64,000 nt of DNA from Streptomyces sp. DG1A-41. Its GTDB lineage: Bacteria; Actinomycetota; Actinomycetes; Streptomycetales; Streptomycetaceae. Below the pieces are notes generated by a model that was not told where the DNA came from, did no database searches, and worked only from the letters and a program-made list of their open reading frames with translations. This document shows, piece by piece, positions 60,345 through 64,000 of this stretch. Location: positions 6,161,001 to 6,225,000 of the forward strand of contig NZ_CP146350.1 in the NCBI RefSeq assembly GCF_037055355.1. The letters run 5' to 3'. Numbering within the stretch: position 1 is the first letter of the stretch; the number at the start of each line of letters is the position of its first letter. A program made the position numbers and the translations under genes.

Positions 60345-61295
60345 TTGCCTGGATCTCGTATTGCCGCCCTGGGCCACCACCAGCCGTCCCGCGTCCTGAC
60401 CAACGCCGATCTGGAAAACCTCGTGGAGACGAGTGATTCCTGGATCCGGCAGCGCACCGGGATCGCCACCCGCCGGATCGCGGAGGAGGCGGAGTCCGTC
60501 ATCGATCTGGCCGCCGCGGCAGCTGCCAAGGCCCTCGCCGCCTCCGGCCTGGAGCCGTCCGAGATCGGCCTGGTCACCGTCGCGACCTGCTCGGCCATCG
60601 ACCGTTGCCCTTCCATCGCCGCCCAGGTCGCCGCCCGCCTCGGCGTGCCGTCCGCGGTCTGCTTCGACCTCAACAACGGCTGCGCCGGCTTCTGCACCGC
60701 CCTCGCCTGCGCGGATCACTCGGTACGGGCCGGGGCCGCCCGGCACGCTCTCGTCATCGGCGCCGAGAAGATGTCCGACGTCACGGACTGGACCGACCGC
60801 GGCACCTGCGTCCTGCTGGGCGACGGTGCCGGCGCCGCCGTGATCAGCGAGACGGAACGGGAGGGCGCCGGGATAGGACCGGTCACCTGGGGCTCCGATC
60901 CGACGCGGGGGCATGCGGTGCGGCTGGTGGACTCCTGGCGGCCGCGATTCGCCCAGGAGGGACAGGCCGTCTTCCGCTGGGTTACCGGCGAACTGCCCGC
61001 CGTGGCCCGGGAAGCGTGCCACCGGGCCGGGATCGCCACCGCCGACCTCGCCGGCGTGGTCACCCACCAGGCGAACCTGCGCATCATCGAGTCGCTCACC
61101 CGGCAGGTCGGGCTGCGGGACGACGTCGTGATCGCCCGGGACGTCGTCGACTCCGGCAACACCTCCGCCGCATCCGTCCCCCTCGCGCTGTCCAAGCTGG
61201 TCGAACGCGGCGAACTGCCCTCCGGCGCCCCCGTGCTGCTCTTCGCGTTCGGCGGCGGCCTCTCCTGGGCCGGCCAAGTCGTCACCTGCCCATGA
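60345..61295 (+). CDS. Beta-ketoacyl-ACP synthase III (FabH-like)
   Basis: The 316-residue product has the KASIII triad Cys113 (NNGCAGFC), His241 (VTHQANLRI) and Asn272 (DSGNTSAAS), with the N-terminal ETSDSWIRQRTGI and the C-terminal FGGGLSWAG. It starts fatty-acid or polyketide chains from acyl-CoA and malonyl-ACP. It is separate from any fab operon, so it may be a secondary starter enzyme for a lipid. The start is TTG at 60345 after GCGGAGAG. Followed, 11 bases later, by plsC. Confidence 0.92.
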   Translation: MPGSRIAALGHHQPSRVLTNADLENLVETSDSWIRQRTGIATRRIAEEAESVIDLAAAAAAKALAASGLEPSEIGLVTVATCSAIDRCPSIAAQVAARLGVPSAVCFDLNNGCAGFCTALACADHSVRAGAARHALVIGAEKMSDVTDWTDRGTCVLLGDGAGAAVISETEREGAGIGPVTWGSDPTRGHAVRLVDSWRPRFAQEGQAVFRWVTGELPAVAREACHRAGIATADLAGVVTHQANLRIIESLTRQVGLRDDVVIARDVVDSGNTSAASVPLALSKLVERGELPSGAPVLLFAFGGGLSWAGQVVTCP

Positions 61296-61306
61296 GGGGA
61301 CGGCCG

Positions 61307-62032
61307 ATGCTCTACTCCCTCACCCGGCTTCTGCTCGCCCCGCTGGTACGGATGGTCTACCGGCCCGTTGTCCGCGGCCGGAGCAATGTCCCACGGCGTG
61401 GTCCGGTCATCTTCGCCAGCAACCACCTGTCGTTCGTCGACAGCATCGTCATCGCGCTCCTGGCACCCCGCCCGGTCCACTTCCTGGCCAAGGACACGTA
61501 CTTCACCGGCCCGGGTCTCCAAGGCACCCTCACGCGCTGCTTCTTCGCCGCCTTCGGCAGCGTTCCCGTCGACCGCAGCGGCCACCGCAGTGCGCAGGCG
61601 GCGTTGGGGGCAGCCGAACGGATTCTGGCCGGCGGCCATGCCTTCGGCATCTATCCGGAGGGAACACGCTCACTGGACGGCCGGCTCTACCGCGGACGGA
61701 CCGGCGTCGCCTGGCTGGCCCTGGCGACCGGCGCTCCCGTCGTGCCGGTGGCGCTGACCGGCACCGACCGACTCCAGCCCGTCGGCCGGCGACTGCCCCG
61801 CTACCACCGCATCACCCTGGAGTTCGGCAGTCCGCTGCACTACGCCGCACTCCATGAAGGCGTACGCCCTGCCCATGCCCGTCGGGCCGTCACCGACGAG
61901 ATCATCAGGGCGATCGGCGAGCTCTCCGGGCAGGAGCGTTGCCAGACCTACGCGACGGTGCCGACCGAACGCACCGCCTCGGTGTGTTCCTTGACGAAGG
62001 AGGACTGGTCGTCGATGCCCGCCGCCGACTGA
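61307..62032 (+). CDS. 1-acylglycerol-3-phosphate acyltransferase (PlsC-like)
   Basis: The 241-residue product has an N-terminal membrane helix, the HX4D motif as SNHLSFVDS (His40, Asp45), FGSVPVDRSG and the acceptor motif YPEGTRSLDG. It acylates lysophosphatidic acid or a similar lipid. ATG at 61307 follows GAGGGGAC; ATG at 61292 overlaps the FabH stop and is in frame. Coupling with a KASIII suggests a dedicated acyl chain for this acyltransferase. Confidence 0.9.
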   Translation: MLYSLTRLLLAPLVRMVYRPVVRGRSNVPRRGPVIFASNHLSFVDSIVIALLAPRPVHFLAKDTYFTGPGLQGTLTRCFFAAFGSVPVDRSGHRSAQAALGAAERILAGGHAFGIYPEGTRSLDGRLYRGRTGVAWLALATGAPVVPVALTGTDRLQPVGRRLPRYHRITLEFGSPLHYAALHEGVRPAHARRAVTDEIIRAIGELSGQERCQTYATVPTERTASVCSLTKEDWSSMPAAD

Positions 62033-62114
62033 ATGAGTACCCGTACTCATGCCTGAGCGCGCCCCCCGGTCCACCGTGGAGTTCACCGACCCGGACCGAC
62101 CGAAGGAACCTCCG

Positions 62115-62873
62115 ATGGTGAATGCCTCCCGTCCACGCCGCCTCCCGCGCCTGCGGCGGCTCCTGACGCTCGCCACGGACAACTGGCTCGCCCGGGGCTA
62201 TCTGGCTGTCGTCGCCGCCTCCGTCCTGGTCATGCTCGTCTTCCCGGACAGCGGCTTCGCCCCGAGCCCCCTGATGCTCACCGCACCCCTCTCCTTCCTG
62301 AGCGTGATCTTCCCCTTCGGTCCCGGCACCGGGGGTGGCGGGCCGGTCGAGGTGCTCGCCATCGGCTTCTGGGCCGTATGGCTCCTCCTGTGCGCCCTGG
62401 TGAACGCCGCCGTCCTCGGTGCCGTCGCAGCGAGGCCCGCGACCGCCGTATCGCCCGGCGCCGGTGAGCCTCTCCCGCGTATCCCGGACCCGTCCGAGAA
62501 GGAGGGGACGGACACGGCGCGTTCCGAGCGCCCCCGCCTGCAAAGAACTCGGGCCCTGCTGGCGCCCGCGGTGGACAACTGGCTCGCGCGGGGGTATCTC
62601 GCCGTGGTCGCGGCTGCCTTGGGGTTCTTCCTGTGTGCCGCATTCGTGATGCAGGACCCGGGGTTCGCCGGGATCTGGCCGCTCATGGCCACGGCGCCGC
62701 TCAGCATCCTCGCCATCGCGGTGGCGGTACCCGCCGAGTGGGCCTCCTCACTCTCCTGGCTGAGCCCGTTGGTCTTCTCCGCGGGTGCGGCCCTGTCCGG
62801 GCTGTGCAACGCCGTGCTGCTCGGCCTGCTCGCACGCAGGCTTCGGACGCGGGAACAGCGCCCGGTCACCTGA
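62115..62873 (+). CDS. Internally duplicated SCO4225-type membrane protein
   Basis: The 252-residue product has two homologous halves. Each starts DNWLARGYLAVVAA (about residues 21 and 158), continues with a helix, a short external loop with DSGF or DPGF, then PLM(L/A)TAPLS and a second and third helix. A charged cytoplasmic linker joins them. This looks like tandem duplication and fusion of a three-helix gene. ATG at 62115 follows GAAGGAACC. Function is unknown. Confidence 0.8.
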   Translation: MVNASRPRRLPRLRRLLTLATDNWLARGYLAVVAASVLVMLVFPDSGFAPSPLMLTAPLSFLSVIFPFGPGTGGGGPVEVLAIGFWAVWLLLCALVNAAVLGAVAARPATAVSPGAGEPLPRIPDPSEKEGTDTARSERPRLQRTRALLAPAVDNWLARGYLAVVAAALGFFLCAAFVMQDPGFAGIWPLMATAPLSILAIAVAVPAEWASSLSWLSPLVFSAGAALSGLCNAVLLGLLARRLRTREQRPVT

Positions 62874-63010
62874 AGGAGGCGCCGGACCAGCCGGCCGGAC
62901 CGCTGAGCGTGGGCGGAGGCCACACGGAAGCAGATGCTCGCCGACGGCCGGCCAAGCCGGGCGCGCACGTTCCGCTCGTGGGCGCAGGAGCACGCGGCCG
63001 AACACAGAAA

Positions 63011-63038
63011 CCCTGACCCGTATGCCGACAGGTCAGGG
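63011..63038 (-). terminator. Hairpin downstream of the tRNA-Arg remnant
   Basis: Perfect 8-bp arms CCCTGACC (63011-63018) and GGTCAGGG (63031-63038) with a 12-base loop. It lies 13 bases past the tRNA 3' end on the reverse strand, as expected of the original tRNA terminator. Confidence 0.55.
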
Positions 63039-63051
63039 TCTTGATCCGAAG

Positions 63052-63093
63052 TGCCCCCGCCAGGATTCGGACCTGCGCACACGGCTCCGGAGG
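63052..63093 (-). pseudogene. 3' half of tRNA-Arg(CCG), probable integration scar
   Basis: Reading the reverse strand, CCTCCGGAGCCGTGTGCGCA covers the anticodon loop (CTCCGGA, anticodon CCG) and variable region. GGTCCGAATCC is the T-loop region (T to C change), and CGGGGGCA the acceptor end with discriminator. The 5' half (acceptor, D-arm) is absent upstream. T-stem pairing has one mismatch. Elements that integrate at tRNA 3' ends leave exactly this kind of half copy. The 335-base region 62874-63208 contains no protein gene. Confidence 0.75.
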
Positions 63094-63208
63094 ACGAACC
63101 ATTCCCAGTCGTTCCCGCAGGTCAGAGCGTTCTCTGATGTCGCGTCGGCACTGCGGCCCCGTGCATGCCTCGCGATGGTGAAATGTGCGGTTTATCTGAA
63201 TTTGAGCG

Positions 63209-63545
63209 TCAGGCCTTGATGACGGTGGCGTGCGCTCCGCACAGGGCCCTGAGATCTTCCGGGTCCGAGGTGAGCACGGTGACTAACCCCGGGGCTGCGA
63301 GGGCGGTCGCGCTGAGCATGACGTCGACGGCGTGCTTGTGGCCGTGCAGGCCGGTATCGGTGAGCAGGGCGGCGGCGTGGCGCGCGAGTGCGTCGGTGAC
63401 CGGCTCCACGATGAGGCGGGACAGTGTCCACTCCAGGGCCGGGCGGTTGATGCGCGGGTGGACGCCGTCGACAGAGGTGAGCGCCGGGTCAGACCTGATC
63501 GCGGTGACCGGTCCGGCGCACAGCGCTGCCTCGGCACAGCGGTCA
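63209..63545 (-). pseudogene. 5'-truncated PIN-domain (VapC-like) toxin
   Basis: The frame ending at 63209 reads SRLIVEPVTDALARHAAALL, GHKHAVDVMLSATALAA, VLTSDPEDLRALCG, HATVIKA. These are the last two-thirds of a PIN ribonuclease with the central Asp (AVDVMLSATA) and the late Asp (SDPEDL). The N-terminal strand with the first catalytic Asp is missing: upstream the frame runs into the 3' end of the membrane-protein gene. No antitoxin gene is adjacent. Confidence 0.65.
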
Positions 63546-64000
63546 GGGCCGTGCCACGTCCTTGTGGGTCGCGGCCAGGTAGCCGACGAGGCCGAGGATC
63601 GCGACCGTCCAGCACAGTGTGACGGGCCCCAGGCCCAGCCCGAGGCCGCCGCGTCCGGTGGAGACCGCCATCCAGTCGGCGAAGGAGGCGCCGAGCGGCC
63701 GGGTCACCACGTAGGCGGACCAGAAGGCGGCGATGGCGCTGAGCCCCAGCCGCCGGTGGGCGACGACCGGGACGGCGATCACCACGGCGAACATGACGCC
63801 CGAACCGAGGTATCCCAGACCGGCGTTATTCGCGGTCAGGTCGCCCGCAGCCGTGCCGAGGGCGAAGGTCGCCAGCACGGTGGCCCAGTAGAACACCTCC
63901 CGGCGGCGCGTGCGGATGCTGTGGATGGACAGCGTCCGCTCGGCGGCGTACCAGACCCCGAACACGGCCGCGAGCGCGGCCAGGAACACCGGCGTGGACA
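63543..64000 (-). CDS. Multi-pass membrane protein (COG4705-like), 5' end outside window
   Basis: At least 150 residues are visible. Four or more hydrophobic helices are seen (VFYWATVLATFALGTAAGDL, VMFAVVIAVPVVAHRR, IAAFWSAYVVTRPLGASFAD, CWTVAILGLVGYLAA). The motif FYWATVLATFALGTAAGD is characteristic of COG4705 membrane-anchored proteins. The frame is open to the window edge. The function of this family is unknown. Confidence 0.75.
   Translation of the reverse strand, partial: STPVFLAALAAVFGVWYAAERTLSIHSIRTRRREVFYWATVLATFALGTAAGDLTANNAGLGYLGSGVMFAVVIAVPVVAHRRLGLSAIAAFWSAYVVTRPLGASFADWMAVSTGRGGLGLGLGPVTLCWTVAILGLVGYLAATHKDVARP

Overview
This window is typical Streptomyces chromosome. GC is very high, with strong G/C preference at third codon positions, frequent GTG and TTG starts, many ATGA/GTGA start-stop overlaps, and actinobacterial marker genes: nickel superoxide dismutase, a conservon, PadR plus DUF4097, Ku with a stand-alone LigD polymerase domain, and an E2-E1 fused 2-oxoglutarate dehydrogenase. 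Gene order from about 7 to 53 kb resembles, from memory, the central core around sodN, malic enzyme, sucA, lon and ku of S. coelicolor. That comparison is inference. Both ends of the window cut a gene.

0-9.7 kb: the 3' part of a polyprenyl synthetase; a GNAT protein whose 3' end is tandemly duplicated; a TetR / dihydrofolate-reductase-like divergent pair sharing a duplicated 14-bp operator; a decayed YCII-ECF sigma locus; two VOC proteins; a PiT phosphate permease with a small membrane partner; divergent sodN and sodX; a CGNR zinc-finger protein; and a methyltransferase.

9.7-31.7 kb: a polar amino-acid ABC transporter operon; malic enzyme; a quinone-reductase-like enzyme; an HTH/Clp-N pair under two identical inverted repeats; a PadR-DUF4097 operon; the E2-E1 2-oxoglutarate dehydrogenase; an OmpR-type two-component system; a rhomboid-like protein; and lon behind an HspR-type HAIR element.

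31.7-53.8 kb: a PP2C-like phosphatase; the conservon cvnABCD followed by a StyA-like flavin monooxygenase; an NlpC/P60 hydrolase; an accessory stretch (TetR, lipoprotein, AurF-like diiron protein, Uma2 nuclease); an FtsW/RodA-PBP pair; an orphan sensor kinase joined to a CseA-like lipoprotein; a dual-specificity phosphatase; a NERD protein; and the divergent ligD-pol and ku repair genes.

53.8-64 kb is more accessory: a rhamnogalacturonan lyase, an XRE-cupin regulator divergent from azlCD (azlC carries an in-frame 15-bp minisatellite), an Asp23 protein, two TetR regulators, a FabH-PlsC lipid pair, an internally duplicated membrane protein, a 3'-half tRNA-Arg scar, a 5'-truncated PIN toxin and a partial membrane protein.

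A recurring feature is that four otherwise well-preserved genes (PadR, GNAT, Uma2, Asp23) contain five apparent frameshifts, each repaired by adding one base, four of them inside a G/C run. This looks more like assembly error than decay. The YCII/ECF locus, the PIN toxin and the tRNA remnant look truly broken.
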